Part shown: one piece after another, positions 10,566 to 21,972 of the stretch
Position numbering within the stretch: the stretch's first letter is position 1
Layout of the letters: the number at the start of each line of letters is the position of its first letter
Source of the DNA: Boswellia sacra
Taxonomy: Eukaryota; Streptophyta; Magnoliopsida; Sapindales; Burseraceae
Direction: 5' to 3'
Length of the DNA stretch: 64,000 nt
NCBI GenBank assembly: GCA_013180625.2
Contig: SNVD02016055.1
Span: 1-64,000, forward strand
The notes under the pieces: model-generated
Seen by the model: the letters and a program-made list of their open reading frames with translations, nothing else
The model's database searches: none
Told to the model about the DNA's origin: nothing
Program-made: the position numbers and the translations under genes

Positions 10566-10844
10566 TCAGGTTTGATGTAAGGGGTAAAAAAATGATGCAA
10601 TATCATCGACTTCACTGTCTCCAGATCCTTCCTTTCCTTGGTCAGCACCATGAGAAATTGCCTGCTGAAGGTTTTTCTTCACAGAATTAACAACAGACTT
10701 ATTGTACGAGGCTCCGTAGTGCAGATTCTGGGCCTCTGCAGCCACCCGCTTTATTCTATCAATCGGTTCCTTGTTCCTGCGGTTCAAGTTTTCTATCTCT
10801 AGGGCGTTTCTCCCGGGGTTTCTTGGCAACACCCTTTTCTATAG
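10566..10844 (-). pseudogene. Terminal exon candidate of an unidentified minus-strand gene
   Basis: On the minus strand a TTCCTCACAG acceptor precedes an 88-codon frame to a stop at 10566. The protein is hydrophilic and basic in the middle (ALEIENLNRRNKEPIDRIKR, then VAAEAQNLHYGASYNKSVV) and acidic near the end (GSGDSEVDDIASFF), as in many nuclear proteins. I cannot name it. A competing frame through the first 30 codons (KGVAKKPREKRPRDRK) also looks coding-like, which hints at a frameshift. The neighbouring exon candidate at 11059-11373 is on the same strand. Confidence 0.4.
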
Positions 10845-11058
10845 CTGTGAGGAATGAAGCCATGTGTCCTGCTTCATATCTATCTTAACTCCAAAAATTA
10901 AATTATTTACCCCAAAAATTTTAATGTAAACATAGTTTATATACGTGTATATAAATAAGCATCTGATCACATAAATCATAGTTTTACTCCAAAAATTATC
11001 TAAACAACAAACGAAAGTCATAGAGACGGATAACTATCTTAACTCTGAGCATATATAC

Positions 11059-11373
11059 CTGAAGGGACATGCTCAGTCCTATTACTGTCACCAAGGGACA
11101 AGATGATTGCCGACGTGCAGATGTTACAGATGAGTTGCGTTCATCATTATCATCATCCTATGATAGCCTTAACCTGTTGATACTCGATTTCGGCTTGGAA
11201 TGCTTGCTGAGCAATCAGCTTCATCTTGGCAGATGTTTGAATTCAAGGAGACCTGCAGCTTTTGCGGCCTTCAAAAATCTTCTTTTCCCTGCCTCGTTTG
11301 TCGGGACGACGCATAAGAGTGATATGCTCATTTCCAATATTATTTTCTGGATCATTGTTACACCCACCTGGTA
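11059..11373 (-). pseudogene. Upstream exon candidate of the same minus-strand gene, source of the tandem repeats
   Basis: Bounded on the minus strand by an acceptor (TTGTTTCAG) and a donor (CTTCAG/GTATATAT). Coding-like pieces in different frames (GNEHITLMRRPDKRGREKK; MKLIAQQAFQAEIEYQQVK) suggest a decayed exon with frameshifts. The part from about 11205 on, with its adjoining intron, is repeated at 12558 and 13911 together with the chromovirus LTR, which makes this the host copy from which the tandem array grew. Confidence 0.35.
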
Positions 11374-11753
11374 CTGAAACAATAAAATCAAATTACAAAT
11401 TACTCAAACAAGAATCAGGTATTTAAGACTAGAAAACAAGGAAAAAAGCTATTATGATTTTCATCATCAAACAAATAAGCAACAGAATCAAAGAAAGGAA
11501 TTCAAAATAGATCAGTGCTCACAATCTCTAAGTAACTGCAGATATCTAAAGAGGTCTCGTGAGGGGCATAGATGATAAATATCTATGTTAACTAAACGAG
11601 AAGAAATCTTAGAATTTCCAAATGACTGTAGCTAATTAGATTTCTGTTTAACATTAATGTTATTCATACCCGTGATAATAAACAAAATTCTGCAGTTTGA
11701 TTGATAGCCAACCAATCTTTCCTATTGATTTTTTTATTAGAATTTAATATTTT

Positions 11754-12088
11754 TGATGTTGTGTAGCTTATTTTATTATCATGATTATTATAGTCTTTTA
11801 GTCTTTATTTAATTAGGGTTTTATTTAATTTGACAAATCATTAGTTTAGGGATTTTAATTCAGAGAAGGATTTTGAATTATCCTAATTTGACTCAAATTT
11901 CCAATATGTCTTAGTATAAATATAAGTTTTCATTATTATTTTGTTAGACTTTATATAGACTTTATACAGACATTATTCAGATATTAATTATTTCATATTA
12001 GAGAGATTATTAAGATAGATTGTTGTATAAGTGTTGGCTTATTGGTGTTTGAATTTTGGTTTATTCTTGTTGTATGGGTTCCCTGTCA
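11754..12088 (+). repeat. Chromovirus 5' LTR, copy 1 (335 bp)
   Basis: Begins TGATGTTGTG and ends TTCCCTGTCA. A promoter-like AGTATAAATATAAG lies near 11912. It is preceded by host sequence, not by a purine tract, so this is a 5' LTR. The preceding 5 bp (ATTTT, 11749-11753) match the 5 bp after the 3' LTR. Confidence 0.85.
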
Positions 12089-12091
12089 AAT

Positions 12092-12103
12092 TTGTATCAG
12101 AGC
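12092..12103 (+). promoter_or_regulatory. Primer-binding site (tRNA-iMet type)
   Basis: TTGTATCAGAGC next to the LTR end, two bases from the TGGTATCAGAGC consensus at its first positions. The same site recurs after each duplicated LTR (near 13446, 16366 and 17425). Confidence 0.75.
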
Positions 12104-13107
12104 CTTACATCGATCCGCAAAACCATCACAAATTTCATAAGTCCTAATTCACAGACCCTAACACAGTCACTGTTTGCTACTGTTTATCACTGGATTTACT
12201 GTTAATCACCGGCCACCAGCGAATCACCCATCACCAAATACACCAAATCGTAGATCGGGCCATCTTCATCATTCTTTCCTTCATCACTATCCTCGGAAAC
12301 TCACCGGAAAGCCTTCAAAAACCCAAAATTAGTTTTCGTCACCACCACACAAACCACCTAGCAAGCTTCATCACCGAAAAACAATCATCTAGCACCAAAT
12401 CCGTTCAGACACTATATCTCTTCCACCCCACGATGAAGCTCCACGATCCGATGGCCATACCACTATCGCAAGTTGTCAATCTGTTGCCTGGACACCTTGA
12501 CATTATCGTCAGATCGTCGGCAGCTGTCTCACGTGCCACATGCGCCGCCCCCCACATCCTAAGCAATCAACTTCATCTTGGCAGATGTTTGAATTCAAGG
12601 AGACCTGCAGCTTTTGCGACCTTGAAACATCTTCTTTTTCCCTGCCTCGTTTGTTAGGACGACGAATAAGAGTGATATGCTCATTTCCAACATTATTTAC
12701 TGGATCATTGTTACACCCACTCGGTACTGAAATAATAAAATCAAATTACAAATTAGTCAAACAAGAATTAGGTATTTAAGACTAGAAAACAAGGAAAAAA
12801 AGCTATTATGATTTTCATCATCAAACAAATAAGCAACAGAATCAAAGAAAGGAATTCAAAATAGATCAGTGCTCACAATCTATAAGTAATTGCAGATATC
12901 TGAAGAGGTCTCATGAGGGGCATAGATGATAAATATCTATGTTAACTAAACGAGAAGAAATCTCAGAATTTCCAAATGACTGTAGCTAATTAGATTTCTG
13001 TTTAACATTAATGTTATCGATACCCGTGATAATAAACAAAATTCTGCAGTTTGATTGATAGCCAACCAATCTTTCCTATTGATTATTTTATTAGAATTTA
13101 ATATTTT

Positions 13108-13442
13108 TGATGTTGTGTAGCTTATTTTATTATCATGATTATTATAGTCTTTTAGTCCTTATTTAATTAGGGTTTCATTTAATTTGACAAATCATTAGTT
13201 TAGGGATTTTAATTCAGAGAAGGATTTTGAATTATTCTAATTTGACTCAAATTTCCAATATGTCTTAGTATAAATATAAGTTTTCATTATTGTTTTGTTA
13301 GACTTTATATAGACTTTACACAAACGTTATTCAGATATTAATTATTTCATATTAGAGAGATTATTCAGACAGATTGTTGTATAAGTGCTGGCTTATTGGT
13401 GTTTGAATTTTGGTTTATTCTTGTTGTATGGGTTCCCTGTCA
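13108..13442 (+). repeat. Chromovirus 5' LTR, copy 2
   Basis: Collinear with copy 1, with a few substitutions. It is flanked by the same host sequence on the left and PBS/leader on the right. Confidence 0.85.
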
Positions 13443-14460
13443 AATTTGTATCAGAGCCTTACATCAATCCGCAAAACCATCACAAATTTCATAAGTCCTA
13501 ATTCAGAAACCCTAACACAGTCACTGTTTGCTATTGTTTATCACTGTATTTACTGTTAATCACCAGCCACCAGCGAATCACCCATCTCCAAATGCACTAA
13601 ATCGTAGATCGGGCCATCTTCATCATTCTTCCCTTCATCACTATCCTGTGAAACTCAACGGAAAGCCTTCAAAAACCCAAAATTAGTTTCCGTCACCACC
13701 ACACAAACCACCTAGCAGGCTTCATCATGGGAAAATGACATGTAGCACCAAATCTGTTCATACACTATATCTCTTCCACCCCACGACCAAGCTCCACGAT
13801 CCAATGGCCATACCACTATCGCAACTTGTCAATTTGTTGCCTGGACACCTTGACATTACCGTCAGATCGTCGGCAGCTGTCTCACGTGCCTCATGCGCCA
13901 TCCCCCACATGCTGAGCAATCAACTTCATCTTGGCAGATGTATGAATTCAAGGAGACCTGCAGCTTTTGCGGCCTTCAAAAATCTTCTTTTTCCCTACCT
14001 CCTTTGTCAGGACGACGCATAAGAGTGATATGCTCATTTCCAACATTATTTACTGGATCATTGTTACACCCACCCGGTACTAAAACAATAAAATCAAATT
14101 ACAAATTAGTCAAACAAGAATCAGGTATTTAAGACTAGAAAACAAGGAAAAAAAGCTATTATGATTTTCATCATCAAACAAATAAGCAACAAAATCAAAG
14201 AAAGGAATTCAAAATAGATCAGTGCTCACAATCTCTAAGTAACTGCAGATATCTAAAGAGGTCTCATGAGGGGCATAGATGATAAATATCTATGTTAACT
14301 AAACGAGAAGAAATCTTAGAATTTCCAAATGACTGTAGCTAATTAGATTTCTGTTTAACATTAATGTTATCGATACCCGTGATAATAAACAAAATTTTGC
14401 AGTTTGATTGATAGCCAACCAATCTTTCCTATTGATTTTTTTATTAGAATTTAATATTTT

Positions 14461-14733
14461 TGATGTTGTGTAGCTTATTTTATTATCATGATTATTATAG
14501 TCTATTAGTCTTTATTTGATTAGGGTTTTATTTAATTTGACAAATCATTAGTTTAGAGATTTTAATTCAGAGAAGTATTTTGAATTATCCTAATTTGACT
14601 CAAATTTCCAATATGTCTTAGTATAAATATAAGTTTTCATTATTATTTTGTTAGACTTTATATAGACTTTATACAGAGATTATTCAGATATTAATTATTT
14701 CATATTAGAGAGATTATTAAGATAGATTGTTGT
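14461..14733 (+). repeat. Chromovirus 5' LTR, copy 3, 3' part displaced
   Basis: Collinear with copies 1 and 2 up to AGATTGTTGT, where the LINE-like element begins. The last 22 bases of the LTR (TTGTTGTATGGG and on to CTGTCA) reappear after its poly-A at 16341-16362. About 40 bp of LTR between these points is missing. Confidence 0.8.
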
Positions 14734-16340
14734 TCATCAACCCTGACCAGATTGTTCCTCAGGCTATTTCACACAACTTTGCCTTTTGGTCGAGCTGCAT
14801 ATTCCTTGTGGATTATCGTTTATAAAGAGATGTCGACGACTTTGGAAGTCGAGCCGCTTCGATGACTGGTTTGCCTTCGTTCTCCCATCTCTTTTTTATG
14901 ATTCTGCATTGTATTTGATTCATATTCACTGGATGGACCCACCCAAGACAACTGCTGGCTCTTGGGCTGATAAAATCAAGATCACTGATTCGAGTACCCG
15001 ATTCAAATTGAATCCGGTTACTCCTAAGAAACCGGGTACAATCCTTGAGATTCCAGATGAGATTGTCGACGAGAATTTAGCCGAATGGCGTAGATGTCTA
15101 GTTGGCTTCTTTCCGGGATATGTGATGCCCTTCCATGCTGCACGTTCGATGGCGATGCGTGCATTGAAATCTAGTGGTCTTGAGGACGTCCGTTCCACGG
15201 ATAAGGGATTTCTCATCTTTCGTTTTAGAACTGAGGATGAGGTACATGCAATCATTGCTCGCGGTCCTTGGATGTTTGGAGGTAAATTCATTTACCTGAA
15301 GCAATGGCATCCGCATCTGGATTTCAATCTTACAGAATTTCGGACACTACCAGTTTGGATCCGTTTGTATGACCTGCCGTTTCCTTTGTGGACAACCAAA
15401 GGCCTTAGCATTATCTCCAGCATGGTTGGAGAACCTCAATCTTGTGATAAAGCGACTTCTGATCTATCTAGATTGGAGTATGCAAGGGTTTGTGTTCTTA
15501 TTGATGCAAGACGCCCTCGAGTTAAGAACTTTGAGTTCAGGTGCAAACTCTCTCCGGAGCCCATCGAAATTCAAGTTGAATATGAGTGGACTCCAAAACA
15601 TTGCCCCAAATGTTGCATGTTTGGTCATCGTTGTCCAGAACCGGTAAAGACTTCAAGTCCAGATAAGAATGAGGTTAGCACCTCTGATAGTACCCCTTTG
15701 AGAAAAGAAAAGGATGTGACCAAGGTCACTGATTGCACCAAAATAGTTACTATTCTAGAAAATTCTGCAGTGCAAGTTGAGCCTCTGAAGGCTACTACAC
15801 TTCTGAGTGCAGAGTCAGTTTCAGATTCTGATTCTCCATCTCTTTTTGCGACCGACGAGGGTAGACTTTTGGGCACTATCAAGTGTTCTACAAATCGTGA
15901 GGCATCTATTTCCTCAGGGCGGATACCTCCTGAGTCTTCTCTCCACTCGTTTTGAGCCTTTGAATGGGCTCAGTGAGGATGATCAATCTGATAGGATTGA
16001 CCATACTCATTCGGATACCCCAGCTACCCCGATAAAGAAGGGTAAGAAGAAGAAAAACAAGAAGGGTTAAAGCTCTTGTATTTTTATGTTTTAGACCGTT
16101 TGTGATCATTTCTCTTCTATGTTGTTAAGGCCGTTTGTGGCTTTTTTACTTTGTTTTAGGCCGTTTGTGGCTTTTTTACTTTGTTTTAGGCCGCTTGTGG
16201 CCTTCATTTTCTATCTTTTTTGTTGGATTGTATGTTTGGACTTTACGTCCTTTTGTAATTCTTGGGGTATGCCCCTCGGATTTTTGTACATTATAACTTT
16301 TTGGATTTATATTACTAAGTAACTTTTCCAAAAAAAAAAA
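14734..16340 (+). mobile_element. LINE-like element with ORF1 only
   Basis: The insert consists of a short 5' region, a DUF4283/zinc-knuckle ORF1, a 3' UTR with repeated GGCCGTTTGTGGC words, and a 3' A-run at 16330-16340. No endonuclease or RT ORF follows ORF1. A second insertion of the same family at 21973-23117 has the identical 3' layout, so the lack of ORF2 is a family trait or the result of one ancestral deletion. Target-site duplication here is at best the short TTGTTGTA shared by both flanks. Confidence 0.75.
14933..16070 (+). pseudogene. LINE ORF1: DUF4283 and CCHC zinc-knuckle protein, frameshifted
   Basis: The likely start is the Met of MDPPKTTAGSWADKI at 14933; the 49 codons before it in the same frame look like untranslated sequence. 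In order: an N-terminal tail; a DUF4283 domain (EWRRCLVGFFPGY, then GFLIFRFRTEDEVHAI and GPWMFGGKFIYLKQW); the linker LPVWIRLYDLPFPLW typical of plant LINE ORF1 proteins; a CCHC knuckle (CPKCCMFGHRC); and a Ser/Thr-rich tail ending in the basic run KKGKKKKNKKG. One extra base near 15945 shifts the last 40 codons. The tandem copy at 16903-17129 lacks that base, so the shift came after the duplication. ORF1 proteins bind element RNA in the transposition particle. Confidence 0.75.
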
Positions 16341-17952
16341 TTGTTGTATGGGTTCCCTGTCAAATTTGTATCAGAGCTTTACATCAATCCGCAAAACCAT
16401 CACAAATTTCATAAGCCCTAATTCAGAAATCCTAACACAGTCACTGTTTGCTACTGTTTATCACTGAATTTACTGTTAATCACTGGCCACCAGCGAATCA
16501 CCCATCACCAAATACACCAAATCATAGATCAGGCCATCTTCATCATTCTTGCCTTCATCACTATCCTCAGAAACTCACCGGAAAGCCTTCAAAAACCCAA
16601 AATTAGTTTCTGTCACCACCACACAAACCACCTAGTAGGCTTCATCACCGAAAAACGATCATCAAGCACCAAATCTGTTCAGACACTATATCTCTTCCAC
16701 CCCACGACCAAGCTCCACGATCCGATGGCCAGACCACTATCGCAAGTTGTCAATCTGTTGCCTAGACACCTTGACATTACCGTTAGATCGTCGGCAGCTG
16801 TCTCACGTGCCACATGCACCGCGCGCCCCCCCTTCGCACCCCACGCGCCCCCCGCCCCCGCCCCCGCCCCGCACCCCCAACCCACACAAACCTCTCCATC
16901 TCCTTTTGCGACCGACGAGGGTAGACTTTTGGGCACTATCAAGTGTTCTACAAATCGTGAGGCATCTATTTCCTCAGGGTGGATACCTCCTAAGTCTTCT
17001 CCCACTCGTTTTGAGCCTTTGAATGGGCTCAGTGAGGATGATCAATCTGATAGGATTGACCATACTCATTCGGACACCCCAGCTACCCCGGTAAAGAAGG
17101 GTAAGAAGAAGAAAAACAAGAAGGGTTAAAGCTCTTGTATTTTTATGTTTTAGACCGTTTGTGATCATTTCTCTTCTATGTTGTTAAGGCCGTTTGTGGC
17201 TTTTTTACTTTGTTTTAGGCCGTTTGTGGCTTTTTTACTTTGTTTTAGGCCGCTTGTGGCCTTCATTTTCTATCTTTTTTGTTGGATTGTATGTTTGGAC
17301 TTTACGTCCTTTTGTAATTCTTGGGGTATGCCCCTCGGATTTTTGTACATTATAACTTTTTGGATTTATATTACTAAGTAACTTTTTCAAAAAAAAAAAT
17401 TGTTGTATGGGTTCCCTGTCAAATTTGTATCAGAGCCTTACATCAATCCGCAAAACCATCACAAATTTCATAAGCCCTAATTCAGAAATCCTAACACAGT
17501 CACTGTTTGCTACTGTTTATCACTGAATTTACTGTTAATCACTGGCCACCAGCGAATCACCCATCACCAAATACACCAAATCATAGATCGGGCCATCTTC
17601 ATCATTCTTGCCTTCATCACTATCCTCAGAAACTCACCGGAAAGCCTTCAAAAACCCAAAATTAGTTTCTGTCACCACCACACAAACCACCTAGTAGGCT
17701 TCGTCACCGAAAAACGATCATCAAGCACCAAATCTGTTCAGACACTATATCTCTTCCACCCCACGACCAAGCTCCACGATCCGATGGCCATACCACTATC
17801 GCAAGTTGTCAATCTGTTGCCTAGACACCTTGACATTACTGTTAGATCGTCGGCAGCTGTCTCACGTGCCACATGCACCGCGCGCCCCCCCTTCGCACCC
17901 CACGCGCCCCCCGCCCCCGCCCCCGCCCCGCACCCCCAACCCACACAAACCA
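15833..17952 (+). repeat. 1.06-kb tandem duplication of LINE tail + LTR tail + leader
   Basis: 15833-16892 and 16893-17952 are near-identical at an offset of 1060 bp. Each contains the C-terminal end of ORF1, the LINE 3' UTR and A-run, the last 22 bp of the LTR, the PBS and the leader up to CACACAAACC. The junction carries a 9-base match (TCTCCATCT) to the unit start, pointing to microhomology-mediated duplication. The open frame 16725-17129 that spans leader and ORF1 tail is a by-product of this joint. Confidence 0.88.
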
Positions 17953-17967
17953 CCCCCCCCCCCCCCC
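17878..17967 (+). other. C-rich tract at the end of the chromovirus leader
   Basis: An abrupt island of C-runs (several of 4-7 bases, then a run of 15 C at 17953-17967) in otherwise AT-rich DNA. The minus strand meets the usual pattern for a G-quadruplex (four or more runs of at least four G with loops of 1-2 bases). The same tract without the 15-C run lies at 16818-16877. Confidence 0.7.
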
Positions 17968-18539
17968 GGGAGTACTTTGGATGTTTGAGGCTAGGGGCTT
18001 CTTTGTCACTTTTTAAAGTTGGCTGATATTTTTTATTACAAGCTTTCAGTTAATTTGCCATTGAATCGAGCCTAATATCTTGGAAACTCAACTGCTTTGC
18101 ATAATTACACTGCTGGCCAAACTTTTAAATTTTGTGGTTTACCTCTTTTTATTTAACCCCTGTATTCTCTATTTTTACAGATTAGCCTATATAGTTTCAG
18201 TACAGTTTAGTTTAGCATATACACTTTTAGTTTTATAGTTTAGCCTATATTCTTTTACTTTTAATTACAAGTTAGTCGTCATACTTCAATTTCTTTTAGT
18301 TCAACCCAAAAAAAAAATCATTGCATATTTACTTTTCTTGCCTTTATTTGCATTGCAACAGCATCAGATTTAATTTTATTACTCATAGGAAATTTTAGTC
18401 TAGACTTAGCATAACCACTTTCAAAGAAAAAAGCAAACCCAAATCCTCCTCCTGACCAACTTATCCAACAACCTAATTTAAATACCATAAATAATAGGTT
18501 GAATGGAATAGAACTGAGGTTCACTCGCATGTAACAAAT
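17968..18539 (+). other. Leader and pre-gag region of chromovirus
   Basis: AT-rich, no open coding frame. Short repeated phrases such as TTTAGCCTATAT occur between 18180 and 18260. It links the leader copies to gag. Confidence 0.5.
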
Positions 18540-19760
18540 AGTAATTGACATTAGAAAGCAAGTTAATCGTAGGGGTAACAATATTGGATTATCTAATAGG
18601 TTTGATAAGGGTTAAAAAGTCATATGATCCGCATATAAAAGATACCATGAGCAAGAATGTACTCATAATCCTTTGTTTGAAGATGATAGTGATGATTAAG
18701 GCAGTCATAGAAGAAATAGAAGTCACTCTAGGCATGAGTTATCTGACATTCCAAAAGGTGTTAAGCATATTGTCCCTAACTTTGATAGCAGGTTAAAACC
18801 CACTATTTTCCTAGATTGGATAGATGCCATAGAGGAGTACTTTGCTTGGCATGACATGGTAGACACCTACCGTATACGTTTTTCTTGACTTAAGTTAGTT
18901 GGTACTGCTAAGATCTATTGTTAGTTCATAGAACGTAGATTTTACCAACAACATCATCGTTTGCATACTTTGGAAGAACTGAAAATGGACCTTACATAAA
19001 AATATGTTCCTCAGTCCTATAAAAAGCAACTTTACAGACAATTGCTTAACCTTAGGCAAGGTTCTTGTGTCTTTGAGTAACAATCTAAGTTTGATAGTCT
19101 TCACATTAGGTTTAACATTGTAGAGTCTGATGATGCCACCACATCTAGATTTATCAATGGGCTTAGGTATGACAATCAACATATTGTTGAGTTAAGCTAT
19201 CCTGGCAATTTAAAAGGTGCCTATAATAAAGCCTTGGATACCAAACTCCATATAAAAGCTTATAATACTAGGCAAACTTCTTCAGTGCATACTCCATCTC
19301 TTCAAATTAAGGCTTTCAATTAAAGCAACTTTAATCAACAGTCCTCCACTACTAGAGCTTGTAACTCATCAACTCCGAGTTACCCTACAGCAAGTGCTTC
19401 AAATCCCAAATGTTAATTCCTGTTTCAACTCGAATAGGGATAGATCAATAAGCATTTCAAACCAATCCTTTAGTAACTTGAACAACTCTCCCATTGTGTG
19501 TCACAATTGTTAAGGTAGAGGTCATATTGTTGCTCATTGTCCTAGTCGTACCACGACCATAGGGTATGAACCTAGTAAACCAACACATAGGGATCTTAAA
19601 GGAGAGGTCTTAGAACCATTAGAGGGGAATGAAGATTTAGGATTAGGAGACATTCACGAAGAGGAGTTTGATAAACAATTGTCAATTATGCTTTGTATCT
19701 TATGCACTCCAATAGTTTCTAATTCTTGGAAGAGAACTAGTATTTACTTTAGTCCCCCTT
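18540..19760 (+). pseudogene. Chromovirus gag with zinc knuckle, heavily stopped
   Basis: The plus-strand frame can be followed through many stops. It shows PNFDSRLKPTIFLDWIDAIE and EEYFAWHDM near 18770-18860 (start of the gypsy gag domain), GTAKIYC, then RLHTLEELKMDL and QLLNLRQGSCVFE, and a CCHC knuckle (CHNC-stop-GRGHIVAHC) near 19500. Most stops are TAA or TAG where the family often has Gln or Trp, that is, C-to-T type changes. Gag would form the particle; this copy cannot be translated. Confidence 0.75.
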
Positions 19761-19769
19761 AAGAATCAG

Positions 19770-21060
19770 TTGTGCAAACTAGTGATTGATGGAGGAAGTA
19801 CCTTGAATGTCATCTCTAAGGCTACAATTGATAGGTTTAACTCACTCCAGACCCTCACCCTAATCCTTTCCAAGTAGCTTATGTCAATAAAACAATCGTA
19901 CCTGTCACTCATAGATGCCTTGTTCCTCTTACGTTGTGTTCTTATAATGAAAACATCTATTGTGATGTGTTACCCATAGATGTAGCTTATATCCTCCTAT
20001 GTAGACCTTAGATTTATGATCGTGATGTTATAAACTATAGGAAAGAGAATACCTATGTGTTTAATCATTATGGTAAACCTATTTCTTTGAAACCAGCCAA
20101 ACTTACTGATAATTGTAAGGTTCCAACTAGGGTTAAAAAAGATAAGCCAACGCCAAAGCCTAGATCCAATCCTTTAGAACCTAATAAACACAACTCGAAT
20201 ATTTTGGCCCCAACTCATTTTATGAAAGAAAGCCAAGAAACTGGTGTTGTGTACACTTTGGTTCTAAAAGAACAATCACTAGAGTTTAGTTTAGACTTTT
20301 TCGCTAAGATAGGTGAACTTTTAGAAGAGTTTAGTGATGTAGCCCCTGAGGACTTACCAAATGTGCTAACACCCATGAGAGATATTCAACATGCCATTAA
20401 CTCAGTTCTAGGTTCATAACTTCCTAACCTTCCACATTATAGGATGAACTCCATTAAAAGAGCTGAGTTGAATAGGCAAATAGAGGGTCTGTTAGAGAAA
20501 GGTTTCATTCGAGTGTTACTCACCCTCAAGAAAGATGGATCTTGGAGAATGTGTGTAGATAGTAGAGCCATAAACAAAATCACCATTAAGTGTAGGTTCC
20601 CCATACCTAGACTTGAGGATATGTTAGATGAACTAGCTAGTTCTAGTTGGTTCTCTAAGATAGATTTAAGGAGTGGTTATGACCATATTAGGATTAAACT
20701 AGGTGAGGAGTGGACAACTACTTTTAAATCCCCTTATAGATTGTATGAGTGGTTAGTTATGCCTTTTGGTTTATCTAATGCCCCTAGTACTTTTATAAGA
20801 GTCATGACCCATATGTTACAACTCTTTATAGGGAAGTTCCTTGTAGTTTATTTTGATGACATTCTCATATATAGTAAGAGTGAGCAAGAACATTTAGACC
20901 ACCTCAAGAAAGGTTTTGGTGCCCTTAGGAATGAGAAGATGTACATCAATCTTAAGAAATGTTCTTTCATGCAGTCTCAATTCCTTTTCTTAGGATTCAT
21001 AGTTTCTACTAAGGGTATTAAAGCTGATCCTATTAAGGTAAAAGCTATTATATCTTAGCC
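19770..21060 (+). pseudogene. Chromovirus protease and reverse transcriptase
   Basis: The protease core is seen near 19785 as LVIDGGSTLNVIS (active-site Asp with GGS in place of the usual SGA/SGS). A linker (20057-20419) carries EEFSDVAPEDLPN, the phrase that precedes RT in chromoviruses. RT itself is open for 204 codons (20444-21058): [56 protein letters not shown] and the intact [11 protein letters not shown] active site near 20850. It ends at a TAG where a Trp would be expected. Confidence 0.85.
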
Positions 21061-21972
21061 TACACCTAGGACCTTATCTGAAACTCGTAATTTCTATGAA
21101 TTAGCTTCTTTCTATAGGAGATTCATTAGAAAGTTTAGCACCATCATGGCACCCATCACTAATTGCATGCAAATGGGTGTATTTCAATAGATCCTATAGC
21201 CACTAGAGTATTTGAGCTTATTAAGCAATGAATAACTCAAGCCCTCATCCTTGGGCACCCAGATTTTTTGAAAGTCTTTAAAGTAGTTTGTGATGCTTCA
21301 GGAGTAGGTATAGGAGGAGTATGGAGTCAAGAGGGTCACCTTATTGCTTTCTTTAATGAGAAACTCAATAAGGCTAAACAAAGATATTCTACCTATGATA
21401 AAGAGTTCTACGCTTTTGTTAGATCTCTACAATATTGGCAGTATTATCTCTAGTCTAATGAATTTGTCCTATACTTTGACTATCAACCATTAAAATATCT
21501 TCAATCCCAAAAGCGATTGAATGAGAGACATGTCAAGTGGTCTAAGTTCCTTCAAATGTTCACCTTTGTACTTAGACATAGGCCTGGAGAGGATAATAAG
21601 GTAGCTGATGCCTTCAGTAGAGTCATGGATACCCTTCAAACTATGTAAGTTAAGATTGTAAGTTTTGATAGAATGAAAAATGAGTATCCCTCTTGTCCTG
21701 ATTTTGGCATCATTCATACAGAACTCCTAGATAATAATCGTAGAGATCATGTAGATTTTATCATTTATGATGGTTATCTTTTTAAGGATTCTCATTTATG
21801 CATTCAACGTACTTTTATGAGAGAGTTTCTAGTTTGGGAAATGCATGCTGGAGGATTAACTGATCACTTAGGGAGAGATAAAAATATTGCCTTAGTTGAG
21901 GATAGGTTTTATTGGCCTTTATTAGAGAGGGATGTTGCTACAATTTTATCAAAGTGTCATACTTGTCAACTA
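21061..21972 (+). pseudogene. Chromovirus RNase H and integrase zinc-binding domain
   Basis: Connection region ([16 protein letters not shown]), then RNase [13 protein letters not shown] with the first Asp, [19 protein letters not shown] with the Glu, and ADAFSRVMD with the last Asp. The integrase N-terminus follows (HAGGLTDHLGRDKN; FYWPLLERDV; CHTCQL), giving the His-His-Cys-Cys zinc finger, which is interrupted after CHTCQL by the LINE-like insertion. Several stops break the frame. Confidence 0.82.

Larger units (their letters stand above)
11205..14733 (+). repeat. 1.35-kb tandem repeat, two full copies and one partial
   Basis: Units start near 11205, 12558 and 13911 (spacing 1352 and 1353 bp). 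Each consists of about 540 bp of host-gene sequence, a chromovirus LTR (335 bp), the PBS and about 460 bp of leader. The third unit is cut in its LTR at 14733 by the LINE-like insertion. Junctions share only a short word (GAGCAATCA or AAGCAATCA), so the first duplication probably formed by illegitimate joining and the third copy by unequal exchange. Confidence 0.88.

Noticed and set aside
12433..14132. Similar small frames in each 1.35-kb unit (SNQLHLGRCLNSRRPAAF)
   Set aside because: They lie antisense to the exon candidate at 11059-11373 and repeat only because the DNA repeats.
16725..17129. 134-codon frame with Pro/Ala-rich N-terminus and basic C-terminus
   Set aside because: It crosses the junction of chromovirus leader and LINE ORF1 tail; a by-product of the tandem duplication, with the Pro-run from the C-rich tract.
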